DNA from: Flavobacteriales bacterium
GTDB taxonomy: Bacteria; Bacteroidota; Bacteroidia; Flavobacteriales; Weeksellaceae
DNA length: 64,000 nt
Assembly: GCA_020635515.1 (NCBI GenBank)
Contig: JACJZS010000002.1
Span: 124,001-188,000, forward strand
Direction of reading: 5' to 3'
The translations under genes and the position numbers were made by a program. Positions 41,357-52,160 of the stretch are shown piece after piece (the first letter of the stretch is position 1; the number at the start of each line of letters is the position of its first letter). Under the pieces are notes generated by a model. That model was not told the origin of the DNA and did not search any database. It worked only from the letters and a program-made list of their open reading frames with translations.

Positions 41357-44300
41357 ATGTTTAGTAAATTCATACACAGACCTGTTTTTGCAATTGTAAT
41401 CTCAATTATGATTGTATTCGTTGGGTCGTTAGCCATAAAAAAATTACCAATTTCTCAGTTTCCTAATATTGCACCTACTACTGTAAGTATTTTCATAGCT
41501 TACCCTGGAGCAAGTGCAGATGTATTGGTCAAATCCACCTTAATTACCTTGGAGAACTCACTCAATGGAGTCCAAGACATGAGATACATGACAACGGATG
41601 CTACCAGTGCGGGGGAAGCAACAGTTACTTTAGTCTTTGAACCTGGAACAGACCCCAATCAGGCGGTTATTCGTGTAAAAACAAGAGTAGATCAAGTAAT
41701 GCCTTTATTGCCCGAGTTAGTACAACGTGAAGGCGTAGTTATTATGCCAATTCAGCCGAGTATGTTGATGTACGTTAACCTTTATTCGAAGAATAAGAGT
41801 ATGGATGAAAAATTCTTATTCAATTATGCCACAGTAAAAATGATACCTGAAATTCAACGTACAAAAGGTATTGCAAGAGCTCAAATTTTGGGTAGCCGAA
41901 GATATGCAATGCGTGTTTGGTTGAATCCAGAGCGTATGCGAGCTTATAATATTTCTGTTGAAGATGTGATGGATGCTATTGGAGAACAAAGTATTATTGG
42001 ACGTCCAGGAAGAATAGGACAAAGTTCAGGAATTGCTGCACAGTCTTTAGAGTATGTTTTAACCTATAAAGGTAGATATAATGAACCCGAGCAATATGGA
42101 AATGTTATCTTACGAGCAAACCCTGACGGAGAAAGTATCCACCTAAAAAGATGTAGCAAAAATTGAGTTAGGAAGTGAATTTTTGATATTTATTCTAATC
42201 TTGATGGACATCCATCTGCTGCTATCGTTTTAAAACAAAATTATGGTAGTAATGCAAGCGATGTAATTAAGGAAGTTAAAGAGAAACTCGATGAGATGAA
42301 AAAAGACTTTCCTCCCGGTATGGATTATAAAATCAGTTATGATGTATCACAATTCTTAGATGCGTCAATAGAGCAGGTTCTGGAAACTTTAAGAGATGCA
42401 TTTATTTTAGTAGCATTGGTTGTTTTTGTGTTTTTAGGCGATTGGCGTTCTACATTAATCCCAATTCTTGCAGTGCCAGTATCTCTAGTTGGTGCATTTT
42501 TTGTGATTCAATTTTTTGGACTTACAATTAACTTGGTTACACTCTTTGCATTGGTATTAGCAATTGGTATAGTTGTAGATAATGCAATAGTAGTGGTCGA
42601 GGCAGTGCATGCTAAGATGGAAGAAGACCCAGAAATTTCTTCCTATAAAGCAGTTAAAAAAGTACTTGCTGAAATTGGAGGAGCAATTATTGCAATCACT
42701 ATGGTAATGGTTTCTGTATTTATTCCTATTTCATTTATGTCTGGTCCGGTTGGAACATTTTATCGACAATTTTCGATTACAATGGCGAGTTCTATTGTTA
42801 TTTCAGCAATTACGGCACTTACACTTACGCCTGTATTGTGTGCAATGCTCTTGAAAAACCAACATGGAAAAGAGAAGAAAAGTAACGTTTTAACTCGTGC
42901 GTTTGATAAGTTTAATAGTTTATTTGATAAACTTACAGGAAAATATGTAGGAGTTTTACGTAAAATAGTAAATAGAAGATGGTTGACTTTTGGAATTTTA
43001 CTAGCCTTTTGTAAATTTTCTTTGAAAGTGAAATATTACCTTCTGGATTTATTCCAAATGAAGACCAAGGTACTATTTATGCTATTATTCAGACACCTCC
43101 AGGTTCGACATTGGAACAAACCAACCAAGTATCTCAGAGACTTCAAAAAATCTGTGAAAAAGTAGAAGGTGTTGAGTCGGTATCTTCTTTAGCTGGATAT
43201 GAGATTATGACCGAAGGACGTGGCTCTAACGCAGGTACTTGTTTGATTAATCTAAAATCATGGTCAGAACGTTCTCATACTGTGAAAGAGATTATGGAAG
43301 AATTAGAAGAGAAATCAAAAGGTATTGGTGCAATTATTGAATTTTTTGAACCACCTGCAATTCCAGGCTTCGGAGCATCAGGTGGTTTTTCAATGCGTTT
43401 ATTAAATAAAACGACCAATACAGATTACCATGATTTTGATAAAGTAAATAAAGAATTTATGGCAAATTTAGGTAAGCGAAAAGAATTGACGGGCTTGTTT
43501 ACTTTCTTTGCTGCAAATTATCCACAGTATGAATTAGAAATAGATAATAAAATGGCGATGCAAAAAGGCGTAACTATTGGGAAAGCAATGGAAAATCTCA
43601 ATATTATGATAGGTAGTACTTATGAGCAAGGTTTTATTAAGTACAACCAATTTTTCAAAGTGTATGTGCAATCGGATCCACAATTTAGAAGACTTCCATC
43701 TGATATTTTAAATCTATTTGTTAAAAATGAAGCTGGAGAAATGGTTCCTTATTCTGCTTTTATGAAACTGAAAAAAGGTCAGGGCCCAAATGAAATTACA
43801 CGTTTTAATATGTACAATTCTGCTGCTATACAAGGTCTTCCTGCAAAAGGATATACAACAGCAGATGCTATCGCAGCGATAAGAGAAGTGGCCAAGACGA
43901 CACTGCCAAATGGTTATGATATCGCCTTTGATGGATTATCTTATGATGAAGCTATGAGAGGTAATGAATCGCTTTATATATTCCTTATTGTATTGTTGTT
44001 TGTATATTTTGTATTAGCTGCTCAATATGAAAGTTTCTCCATTCCTATGGCGATAATACTCTCTTTGCCAGTGGGTATTTTTGGTTCATTTTTAGTGTTA
44101 AAATTGATGGGATTAGAAAATAATATTTATGCTCAAGTGGGTATGATTATGTTAGTAGGATTATTGGGTAAAAATGCGGTATTGATTGTAGAATTTGCAG
44201 TTCAGAAAAGAACTCAAGGTGCAACTATATTTGATGCCGCAGTTGAAGGAGCTAAAGTTCGTTTTCGTCCAATTTTGATGACTTCTTTTGCCTTTATTGC

Positions 44301-44532
44301 AGGATTAATTCCTTTGATTCTTGCTTCTGGTGCAGGAGCTATCGGAAACCATACCATTGGAGGATCTGCTCTTGGTGGAATGCTTTTCGGAACAATTTTC
44401 GGAGTGATTGTTGTTCCTGGATTATATGTGATTTTCGGAACCTTAGCCGATGGAAAAAAATTAATTAAAAATGAAGACCTCAACCCATTATCAGAAGACT
44501 ATAACTATGCAGACAACAATGAAGATAAATAA
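41357..44532 (+). pseudogene. RND (HAE1/AcrB-type) efflux pump, disrupted by three frameshifts
   Basis: Concatenating three frames gives ~1,058 residues, the normal AcrB length, so the coding sequence is nearly complete. Part 1 (41357-42166) starts MFSKFIHRPVFAIVISIM. Part 2 (from ~42185) includes LALVLAIGIVVDNAIVVVEA, with the proton-relay region. Part 3 (from ~43015) has LPSGFIPNEDQGTIYAI to the end. Lesion 1 is a +1 in an A run at 42145-42149, lesion 2 a -1 in the T run at 42180-42184 (compensating), and lesion 3 a -1 near 43013-43019. Stops arise at 42164 and 42176. The pump should be non-functional unless these are assembly errors. Confidence 0.85.
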
Positions 44533-45958
44533 TTACATCTACGCATCAATTTTAACACTACTTACCTTTGGTTCTTGTAGTATACCAAAAATAGTTTCAA
44601 AAGACACTAACGTAACACTTCCTTCGGATTACACACAAAATTCGAAGGAAGCACAAGATACCGTAAGTGTTGCGAAAATGAACTGGAAAAGCTTTTTTAA
44701 AGATCAATATTTAAACCAGTTGATTGATTCTGCTTTGGTGAACAATAAGGAATTAAATATTTTACTTCAGAAAATAAATCTAGCTCAAAACGAGATTCAA
44801 GTACGAAAAGGAGAATATTTGCCATTTGTTAATGCAGGAATTAATGCTGATTTAGAAAAGGTGGGAGAATTTACCCGCAACGGAGCTGTAGAAAAAAATC
44901 TTGCAATTGATGAAGATAAAAAATTCCCAGATCCTTTAGGAAATCTTCAACTTGGATTATATGCTTCTTGGGAATTAGATGTTTGGCATAAACTAAGAAA
45001 TGCTCAAAAAGTTGCTACTATGGAATACCTTTCAAGTATTGAAGGTAGAAACTTTGTAATCACAAACTTAGTAGCTGAAATAGCAAATTCATATTACGAA
45101 CTTATTTCTTATGATAATCAATTAAAGAATTTAGAAAGTAATATTAAAATTCAGAAAAATGCATTAGAAGTTGTTCAACTATTGAAACAATCGGCTAAAA
45201 CAAATTCTCTTGCCGTAAAAAGATTTGAAGCTGAGGTGTTGAAAAATCAAAGTCATATTTATGAAGTAAAACAGCAAATCGTGGAAGCAGAAAATAAAAT
45301 TAATTTCTTGATAGGACGAACACCTCAACCCATAAAAAGAGATTCAGATAATTTTATGAACCTTACTCCTACGATTATTCAGTCTGGAATACCTTCTCAA
45401 TTGCTGGAAAATCGACCAGATATAAGACAAGCAGAACTAGAGTTAGCAGCATCTAATTTAAACATCCAAGTTGCAAAGGCTAATTTTTATCCTTCGTTTA
45501 GTATAAAAGCAGGACTAGGATATCAGGCATTTAATCCAGAATTTTTATTGAAAACGCCACAATCTTTGTTGTATTCTATTGCAGGAGATGCTTTGGCTCC
45601 GTTAGTAAATAAAAATGCCATTATTGCACAATACAAAAATGCAAATGCTAAACAAATTCAGGCAGCATATGAATATGAGCAAACCATATTAAATGCTTAT
45701 AAAGAAGTTCAAAATCAATTATCTAATATTGAAAACCTAAAAAGTAATTTTCAGTTAAAGGAAGAACAAGTAAAAGCTCTTACAGAGTCAGTAGAAATCT
45801 CAAACCTTTTGTTTCAATCAGCAAAAGCAGATTATATGGAAGTTTTACTTACCCAAAGAGATGTTCTTGAAGCTAAAGTTGATTTAATTGAAATTAAAAA
45901 AGATCAAATGAGTGCAGTGGTAAATATCTACAAAGCACTTGGTGGCGGTTGGAGATAA
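44519..45958 (+). CDS. TolC-like outer-membrane efflux lipoprotein (NodT family)
   Basis: Outer-membrane channel partner of the RND pump. Start MKINNYIYASILTLLTFGSC at 44519 gives a lipobox with Cys20; the longer frame from 44471 runs into the pump gene. Two OEP repeats are present, with QIHKLRNAQKV-like WELDVWHKLRNAQKVATM and the later LLENRPDIRQAELELAASN, typical of NodT. About 479 residues, intact. It overlaps the pump stop by 14 bp. A strong terminator follows. Confidence 0.92.
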   Translation: MKINNYIYASILTLLTFGSCSIPKIVSKDTNVTLPSDYTQNSKEAQDTVSVAKMNWKSFFKDQYLNQLIDSALVNNKELNILLQKINLAQNEIQVRKGEYLPFVNAGINADLEKVGEFTRNGAVEKNLAIDEDKKFPDPLGNLQLGLYASWELDVWHKLRNAQKVATMEYLSSIEGRNFVITNLVAEIANSYYELISYDNQLKNLESNIKIQKNALEVVQLLKQSAKTNSLAVKRFEAEVLKNQSHIYEVKQQIVEAENKINFLIGRTPQPIKRDSDNFMNLTPTIIQSGIPSQLLENRPDIRQAELELAASNLNIQVAKANFYPSFSIKAGLGYQAFNPEFLLKTPQSLLYSIAGDALAPLVNKNAIIAQYKNANAKQIQAAYEYEQTILNAYKEVQNQLSNIENLKSNFQLKEEQVKALTESVEISNLLFQSAKADYMEVLLTQRDVLEAKVDLIEIKKDQMSAVVNIYKALGGGWR

Positions 45959-45987
45959 ACTTTTTTCATGTTATTTTTTTTTATTCG

Positions 45988-46023
45988 CAAATCAGGTTTT
46001 ATTTAAGCCTGATTTGTTTTTTT
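45988..46023 (+). terminator. efflux operon terminator
   Basis: Nine-bp perfect stem CAAATCAGG / CCTGATTTG with an 11-base loop followed by a T7 run. Confidence 0.88.
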
Positions 46024-46170
46024 ATCTAAAATCCTAAGTACTATATGTATTTTTAAAACATAAAAAACTATATATGTATAAAAATCATAGCAATCACTTA
46101 TAAAAATCACATTTTAATCTAGCATACATCAAATTCTACTTACTACATTTGCATAGTAAAAAAATTAAAG

Positions 46171-46653
46171 ATGATTTCTAGACTTTATCTATTATTTAAC
46201 TTTGTAATTAGTACTCTCGCTTTTTCTCAAGAATCCGAATCTACAGAGCACTTGATGCACGATGAGGAAAAATCTTGGGAATTGGGTTTATCAAACCTGT
46301 ATGTAGATGTTGGACATCCCGAAGAGAAAGTATATGGTGTTGATATTCATGCAATAAAATCATTATCTAAACATTTTGGAGTTGGACTCGGATATGCTGT
46401 AATTTTTGAAAAACACAACTCTCATGAAATCATACCTTTATTAAGTTACAAACCGATAAAAAGACTTCTAATTAATGCGGGTCCTAACTTTATAATAGAA
46501 AACCATACAGGAGAATCTGAAATTTCCGCTCACTTTGAACTGGAGTATTTATTTCGAATTTTTAAGAAATTTAAAATAGGTCCTACTATAGAAACTGATT
46601 TAGGAAAAAGAAATCATTATGGCGGTGGACTTCATCTTGCATTGGAGCTATAG
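46171..46653 (+). CDS. exported beta-strand-rich protein, unknown
   Basis: 160 residues with a signal peptide (MISRLYLLFNFVISTLAFSQ). Short His-rich segments (TEHLMHDEEKSW, HNSHEI) and beta-barrel-like strands (HFGVGLGYAVIFEKH, HYGGGLHLALEL ending in a hydrophobic Leu) suggest a small outer-membrane protein. TACATTTG at 46144-46151 is the promoter element. The His-rich start could bind metal; this is inference. Confidence 0.65.
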   Translation: MISRLYLLFNFVISTLAFSQESESTEHLMHDEEKSWELGLSNLYVDVGHPEEKVYGVDIHAIKSLSKHFGVGLGYAVIFEKHNSHEIIPLLSYKPIKRLLINAGPNFIIENHTGESEISAHFELEYLFRIFKKFKIGPTIETDLGKRNHYGGGLHLALEL

Positions 46654-46726
46654 TTTAAATGGTTTAAGGAGAATTTAATTGTATATATTTTGTAAAGAAA
46701 ATACAACTATTTTTCAGATTTATCCG

Positions 46727-46734
46727 TACCTTTG
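46727..46734 (+). promoter_or_regulatory. -7 element of the sulfatase-fold gene
   Basis: TACCTTTG ending 5 bp before the ATG at 46739; predicts a leaderless or near-leaderless mRNA. Confidence 0.55.
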
Positions 46735-46738
46735 AGCC

Positions 46739-48694
46739 ATGATTTTTTCGACTAAAAACAGGTTCTCATTACTGTATAATTTTATTGTTATTGTTCTATC
46801 TTTTTCTTTTCTAACAAGGCTTTTATTATTTCTTTTCAGTTTTCAATACTTAGACTTTTCTTTTATTTCCACTTTAAAAATATTTGGATTAGGTCTGTAT
46901 TTTGATTTTGCTGTTGCTATCTTTTTTTCAACGATATACTGCCTTTATTTGGTAACAATGCCTACAAAGTATATAGGAAAAAAAGCAGATAAAATAATTA
47001 CATACATTATGGTATCTCTAATGTTGTTCTTATTTTTATTCGGTATTGCAGGAGAGTTTCCTTTTTGGGAAGAATTTAGCGTTAGGTATAATTTTATAGC
47101 AGTAGATTATCTTATTTATACGTATGAAGTTGTACAAAATATTAATCAATCCTATCCTATACCTCTTATACTTATTGTTTTATTCTCACTTATATTTGCA
47201 ATTTGGTATTTCTTTAAAAAGAAAGGAGTTTTATCCGCAACTTTTTCCACAAAAACACCTTTTAAAAAACGGTTGATGTCTGCTATTGTAATCCTAGGTA
47301 TTGGATTTTTATTTATTTTATTTGCTAAAAATGAACAAGCAGAATGGTCTGACAATACATACAAAAACGAATTAAGTAAAAACGGAATATTTTCTCTTTT
47401 TGCAGCATATTTATCCAATGAGCTTGACTATGATAAGTTTTACAAAACCATTCCTCAACAAGAAGCATATTCTATTCTCAAAAAAAATTTAATCCAACCT
47501 AATCAAAAATACATAAGCTCGGATAACACAAACATTACAAGGCAAATACAAAATGACTCTGAGCAGAAACCTAATATCATTCTAATTACAATAGAAAGTT
47601 TAAGTGCTGAATTTTTAGGAACTTTTGGAAATAAAGAACACCTAACTCCTTTTATTGATAGCTTAGCAAATGAAAGCATATTATTCACTCAAATGTATGC
47701 AACAGGTACACGTACTGTTAGGGGAATGGAAGCTCTCACTCTTTCTATTCCTCCTACTCCAGGGAATAGTATTGTAAGAAGACCCAATAACGAAAATTTA
47801 TGCTCTATTGCCTCTATTATGAAACAAAAGAAATACCAACTTAATTTTATTTATGGTGGCGATGGATACTTCGACAATATGAATTATTTCTTTGGTAATC
47901 AAGGATTTGATATTATAGATAGAGATAGAAATAATCCACTATCCGAAACTATAACTACCGAGAGAATTCCTATAAAAGACAGTGAGGTAACCTTTGAAAA
48001 CGCGTGGGGAATTTGTGATGAAGATTTGTATAATCAAGCATTAAAACGAGCAAACTTACAGTCAAAAAACAATCGTCCTTTTTTTCAGTTTATAATGACA
48101 ACATCAAATCATCGTCCATATTCATTTCCTGAAAACTCTATCGATATGCCACAAGGAAAAAGAGAAAGTGCTGTGCGATATACCGATTACGCTTTAGAAA
48201 AATTTATACGTAAAGCACAAAAATCAGAATGGTTTGCGAATACCGTCTTTGTTATCGTTGCCGACCATTGTGCTAGTAGTGCTGGAAAGTGGGAACTCAA
48301 TGTAGATAAACATCATATACCTGCTTTAATTTACAATTTGAATCAGAAAAAAGAACACGTCAATAAATTAGTTTCTCAGATTGATTTAATGCCTACTCTT
48401 TTTGGATTACTGAACTGGAACTATGAAAGCCAATTGTACGGCAAAAACATATACTTAATGAAACAAAACGAACAAAGAGCTTTAATTGGAAACTACAGAA
48501 CTCTTGGTTTACTCAAAAATAACATTCTTACACAATTAAATGAACGAAAGATGTCCGAACAATTTGTATGGAATAATAATGACAAAACACTAACTCAAGT
48601 AAAAAACAATGTAGATAGTTTGATTTCGGAAACAATTTCCTACTACCAAACAGCTAGCGAGCGTTTTAAAAATGGAAAAATGAAAACGAAATAA
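46739..48694 (+). CDS. LTA synthase / alkaline-phosphatase-fold membrane enzyme
   Basis: 651 residues: about five membrane helices in the first ~200, then an extracytoplasmic sulfatase-fold domain. It has NIILITIESLSAEFLGTFG (metal-binding Glu), TGTRTVRGMEALTLS with the catalytic Thr, FIYGGDGYFDNMNYFF, and VFVIVADHCASSAG (metal-binding Asp-His). These are hallmarks of lipoteichoic-acid-synthase-like phosphoglycerol or phosphoethanolamine transferases. In a Gram-negative flavobacterium the likely role is modifying envelope lipids or glycans; the exact product is unknown. Confidence 0.85.
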   Translation: MIFSTKNRFSLLYNFIVIVLSFSFLTRLLLFLFSFQYLDFSFISTLKIFGLGLYFDFAVAIFFSTIYCLYLVTMPTKYIGKKADKIITYIMVSLMLFLFLFGIAGEFPFWEEFSVRYNFIAVDYLIYTYEVVQNINQSYPIPLILIVLFSLIFAIWYFFKKKGVLSATFSTKTPFKKRLMSAIVILGIGFLFILFAKNEQAEWSDNTYKNELSKNGIFSLFAAYLSNELDYDKFYKTIPQQEAYSILKKNLIQPNQKYISSDNTNITRQIQNDSEQKPNIILITIESLSAEFLGTFGNKEHLTPFIDSLANESILFTQMYATGTRTVRGMEALTLSIPPTPGNSIVRRPNNENLCSIASIMKQKKYQLNFIYGGDGYFDNMNYFFGNQGFDIIDRDRNNPLSETITTERIPIKDSEVTFENAWGICDEDLYNQALKRANLQSKNNRPFFQFIMTTSNHRPYSFPENSIDMPQGKRESAVRYTDYALEKFIRKAQKSEWFANTVFVIVADHCASSAGKWELNVDKHHIPALIYNLNQKKEHVNKLVSQIDLMPTLFGLLNWNYESQLYGKNIYLMKQNEQRALIGNYRTLGLLKNNILTQLNERKMSEQFVWNNNDKTLTQVKNNVDSLISETISYYQTASERFKNGKMKTK

Positions 48695-48729
48695 AAAACT
48701 GTAAAATGCACTAATAATAAATTATAACT

Positions 48730-50004
48730 ATGACTCTACTTATATTACTCATTGCATTAATTGGTTATATTCTTATAATCTTCGAATCTCAACTTCACAT
48801 AAGTAAAACTGTAATTTCTTTAATCACAGCTTCCTTATGTTGGATTGTGTTTTCTTTTTATTTTACAGGAACTCACGAAGAACTCTACGAGACATTAATA
48901 AGTCATTTTGGTTCTATTTCGGGATTATTAATTTTCCTTTTAGGAGCAATGACAGTGGTAGAGTTGATTGATTTACACAAAGGTTTTTCCGTAATTACCA
49001 ATAGAATACGAACGAGATCTATCTATAAACTCATTTGGATTGTAGGAATTTTAACTTTTTTCCTTTCTTCTTTTTTGGATAATTTAGCTACTACTATAGT
49101 TATGATTCTATTGATGAGAAAAATACTACCAAAAGGAAAAGTCCGCATGACACTTGCAGGGATTATTGTTCTTGCTGCCAATGCTGGTGGAGCTTTTAGT
49201 CCGATTGGAGATGTTACCACTACATTATTATGGATTGGAGGACAAGTAAGTGCTTTTAATATTGTTACAAAATTATTTATACCTTCTCTAGTAAGTATTG
49301 TTGTACCTCTTTTTATTCTCAGTTTCACATTAAAAGGATTTACTGTACTCAGAACTCAAGTATCTATGGCAGAAGCATTACGAGAAGAGAAAATACGCGG
49401 AAGTAAAGAAATCCTATTCACGGGAATATTTGCCTTACTTATGGTTCCTGTCATTAAATCTGCGACAGGTCTTCCTCCTTTCATAGGGATTCTATTTGGT
49501 CTTAGCTTGGTTTCTTTAGTTTCTGTTATGTTTAATCGTTCTAATTCCGAAGAAGAAAAAAAACATAAATCCATGCAAAACGCATTCTCAAAAGTAGATG
49601 TAAACTCCATTTTCTACTTTATGGGAATTTTACTTTTAGTTACTTTACTAGAGGAAATTCATGTTTTAGCAGATGTTGCTAATTATCTAAATCATGTTTT
49701 TCCAGCGAAAGAATACATGGTCATTTCTATCGGATTTTTATCTTCTATCATAGATAACGGAAGTTTAGTTGCTGCAACTCAAGGAATGTTTCCTCTTAGC
49801 GAGTATCCTATGGACAATGAGTTATGGGAATTTATAGCATTATGTTCTGGAATTGGAGGAAGTATGCTTATAATTGGTTCTGCTGCAGGGATTGTTGCAA
49901 TGGAGAAAGAAAAAATCACATTTAATTGGTACCTTAAAAACATAACACCACTTGCAGTAATCGGATATATAGTAGGAATAATTACTTTTCTTTTAATGTA
50001 TTAA
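48730..50004 (+). CDS. nhaD: NhaD-type Na+/H+ antiporter
   Basis: 424-residue inner-membrane antiporter of the ion-transporter superfamily. About 11-13 helices; FFLSSFLDNLATTIVMILLMRK and LAANAGGAFSPIGDVTTTLLWIGG are the characteristic NhaD segments with polar residues in the membrane, repeated later in FLSSIIDNGSLVAATQGMFP and GIGGSMLIIGSAAGIVAM. Exports Na+ (or Li+). A 9-bp gap to rsmA suggests co-transcription. Confidence 0.9.
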   Translation: MTLLILLIALIGYILIIFESQLHISKTVISLITASLCWIVFSFYFTGTHEELYETLISHFGSISGLLIFLLGAMTVVELIDLHKGFSVITNRIRTRSIYKLIWIVGILTFFLSSFLDNLATTIVMILLMRKILPKGKVRMTLAGIIVLAANAGGAFSPIGDVTTTLLWIGGQVSAFNIVTKLFIPSLVSIVVPLFILSFTLKGFTVLRTQVSMAEALREEKIRGSKEILFTGIFALLMVPVIKSATGLPPFIGILFGLSLVSLVSVMFNRSNSEEEKKHKSMQNAFSKVDVNSIFYFMGILLLVTLLEEIHVLADVANYLNHVFPAKEYMVISIGFLSSIIDNGSLVAATQGMFPLSEYPMDNELWEFIALCSGIGGSMLIIGSAAGIVAMEKEKITFNWYLKNITPLAVIGYIVGIITFLLMY

Positions 50005-50013
50005 AAATTAATT

Positions 50014-50820
50014 GTGAAGAATAATAACAATACACATAAAGAAAAATTAGTTTCTGCAAAAAAACACCTAGGACAGCATTTCCTTACTGATTTAAACATC
50101 TCTAAAAAAATTGCTGAATCTCTTATATCTAACACAAAAAACATACTGGAAATCGGACCAGGAATGGGAGTTCTCACTCAATTTCTACTTGAATCTAAAG
50201 CCAATGTACAAGTATGTGAAATTGATTCAGAATCAGTAGAATACCTTCAAAATAATTTTCCTCAATTAAATGGAAAAATAATTCAAGGAGATTTTTTAAA
50301 ACTAGAATTAGAAAAATTATTTACCGAACAGGTTTCCATAATTGGTAATTTCCCTTACAATATTTCTTCTCAGATACTTTTCAAAGCTCTTGATTATAAA
50401 GAATTAATTCCCGAACTAGTAGGAATGTTCCAAAAAGAAGTTGCAGAACGTGTAGTTGCAGAACATGGCAATAAAACATATGGAATTCTTTCTGTTCTTT
50501 TACAAGCATATTACGATGCCGAATATTTATTTACTGTTCACGAAAACGTATTTAATCCTCCTCCAAAAGTAAAATCTGCTGTAATTCGCCTCACACGAAA
50601 AGAAAATACCGATTTTATAAATAGAAAACTACTTTTTTCCATCGTAAAAACTGCTTTTAACCAAAGAAGAAAAAAATTGAGTAATGCTCTTAAAAGTTTA
50701 ACAATTCCTAAATCTTTAGAGTCTCATAATTTTCTTAACTTGCGAGCCGAGCAATTATCTGTAAACGATTTTATAGAACTAACGAAAATCTGGGAAGATG
50801 GAAAAACAAAATCAGATTGA
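50014..50820 (+). CDS. rsmA: 16S rRNA dimethyladenosine transferase
   Basis: Dimethylates two adjacent adenines near the 3' end of 16S rRNA during small-subunit assembly. GTG start at 50014. SAKKHLGQHFL is the family N-terminal motif, LEIGPGMGVLTQFLL binds SAM, and IGNFPYNISS is the N-x-P-Y catalytic loop. NQRRKKLSNAL is the conserved C-terminal motif. 268 residues, typical. Its 3' end overlaps mgtE by 23 bp. Confidence 0.96.
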   Translation: MKNNNNTHKEKLVSAKKHLGQHFLTDLNISKKIAESLISNTKNILEIGPGMGVLTQFLLESKANVQVCEIDSESVEYLQNNFPQLNGKIIQGDFLKLELEKLFTEQVSIIGNFPYNISSQILFKALDYKELIPELVGMFQKEVAERVVAEHGNKTYGILSVLLQAYYDAEYLFTVHENVFNPPPKVKSAVIRLTRKENTDFINRKLLFSIVKTAFNQRRKKLSNALKSLTIPKSLESHNFLNLRAEQLSVNDFIELTKIWEDGKTKSD

Positions 50821-52147
50821 CATACAAGAACTTATAGAATTTATATCACAAAAAAATTACCTAAAAGTAAAAGACTTTTTTGTTGATATACATCCCGCAG
50901 ATATTGCTGAAATTGTAGAAAATCTAAACTTAGAAGAACAAGTTTTCATAATTTCTGTTCTCGATAACGATATTTCTGCTTCTGTTCTTTTAGAATTAGA
51001 CGAAGATACTCGTAAAGAAATACTGGAACAATTCACATCAAAAGAAATTGCCGAAGAAGTAATCGACGAAATTGATTCTGATGATGCCGCCGATTTAATT
51101 GCCGAACTGACACACGATAAAAAAGTTGAAGTAATTTCTCAACTAGAAGATGAAGAGCACGCAAAAAGCATTGTAGACTTACTTAAATACGACGAAGATA
51201 GTGCTGGTGGATTAATGGCAAAAGAGCTTGTAAAAGTCAATAAAAATTGGTCGATTATACAAGCTGTTCGTGAAATGAGAAGGCAAGCAGAAGAAATGGA
51301 CGAAGTTTTTTCCATTTATGTGGTTGACGATAAAGAGAGACTCATTGGTCTTTTAAGTTTAAAAAAGTTGCTTACTACTTCTGCAAATGCAAAAGTAGAG
51401 GATATTTACAAACCCAATGTACACTCTGTAAAAGCTGATGAAGATTTAGAAATAGTAGGAAATTTAATGCGTAAATACGACTTGGTAGAGCTCCCTGTTA
51501 CCGATGAATTAAATGTTCTAATTGGTAGAATTACCATTGATGACATTATGGACGTAATTAAGGAAGAAGCAGAAAAAGACTACCAATTGGCTTCTGGTAT
51601 CTCCTCTGATGTGGATTCACAAGATAAAATAATAGATATACTCAAAGCTCGTCTTCCTTGGCTTTTTATTGGAATGATAGGAGGATTGCTTGGCAGTGTT
51701 GTGATTCGTTCCAACCAAGGTTTTAGCTCACAGTTTCCACTATTACTTGCATTTATTCCTCTTATTGCTGCAACTGCAGGAAACGTAGGAGTTCAAGCTT
51801 CTGCAATTGTGGTTCAAGGTTTGGCAAACGGAACATTAAAGAAATCCATTTCTAAAAACTTATTCAAAGAAGTTGCTGTTGCATTATTCACAGGATTGGC
51901 TCTTTCTATGATTATCTTTCTTTATAATTTTATTGTAAACGACCAGTATTTAGTTTCCTTTACTATATCTTTATCCTTATTGGTTATCATTATTTTTTCT
52001 GCAAGCGTTGGTACGTTAATTCCCTTGCTTTTAAATAAATACAACATAGATCCTGCAGTTGCTACAGGACCTTTTATTACCACCAGTAATGATGTACTTG
52101 GAATTCTTATTTATTTTCTAATCGCAAAGTCTATTTTAGGATTTTAA
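50798..52147 (+). CDS. mgtE: magnesium transporter MgtE
   Basis: Mg2+-gated Mg2+ channel in the inner membrane. The N-terminal superhelical domain has repeats such as HPADIAEIVENLN and SDDAADLIAELTHDKK. A CBS pair at ~135-255 (SAGGLMAKELVKV, SVKADEDLEIVGNLM) senses Mg2+. Five helices follow, starting LPWLFIGMIGGLLGS with GNVGVQASAIVVQGLANG in the pore. 449 residues, complete. It overlaps rsmA by 23 bp. Confidence 0.96.
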   Translation: MEKQNQIDIQELIEFISQKNYLKVKDFFVDIHPADIAEIVENLNLEEQVFIISVLDNDISASVLLELDEDTRKEILEQFTSKEIAEEVIDEIDSDDAADLIAELTHDKKVEVISQLEDEEHAKSIVDLLKYDEDSAGGLMAKELVKVNKNWSIIQAVREMRRQAEEMDEVFSIYVVDDKERLIGLLSLKKLLTTSANAKVEDIYKPNVHSVKADEDLEIVGNLMRKYDLVELPVTDELNVLIGRITIDDIMDVIKEEAEKDYQLASGISSDVDSQDKIIDILKARLPWLFIGMIGGLLGSVVIRSNQGFSSQFPLLLAFIPLIAATAGNVGVQASAIVVQGLANGTLKKSISKNLFKEVAVALFTGLALSMIIFLYNFIVNDQYLVSFTISLSLLVIIIFSASVGTLIPLLLNKYNIDPAVATGPFITTSNDVLGILIYFLIAKSILGF

Positions 52148-52160
52148 AGTTCTAACTACT

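Noticed and set aside
49023..49328. 101-aa frame antisense to nhaD
   Set aside because: Antisense to strongly conserved membrane helices; no promoter or start support.
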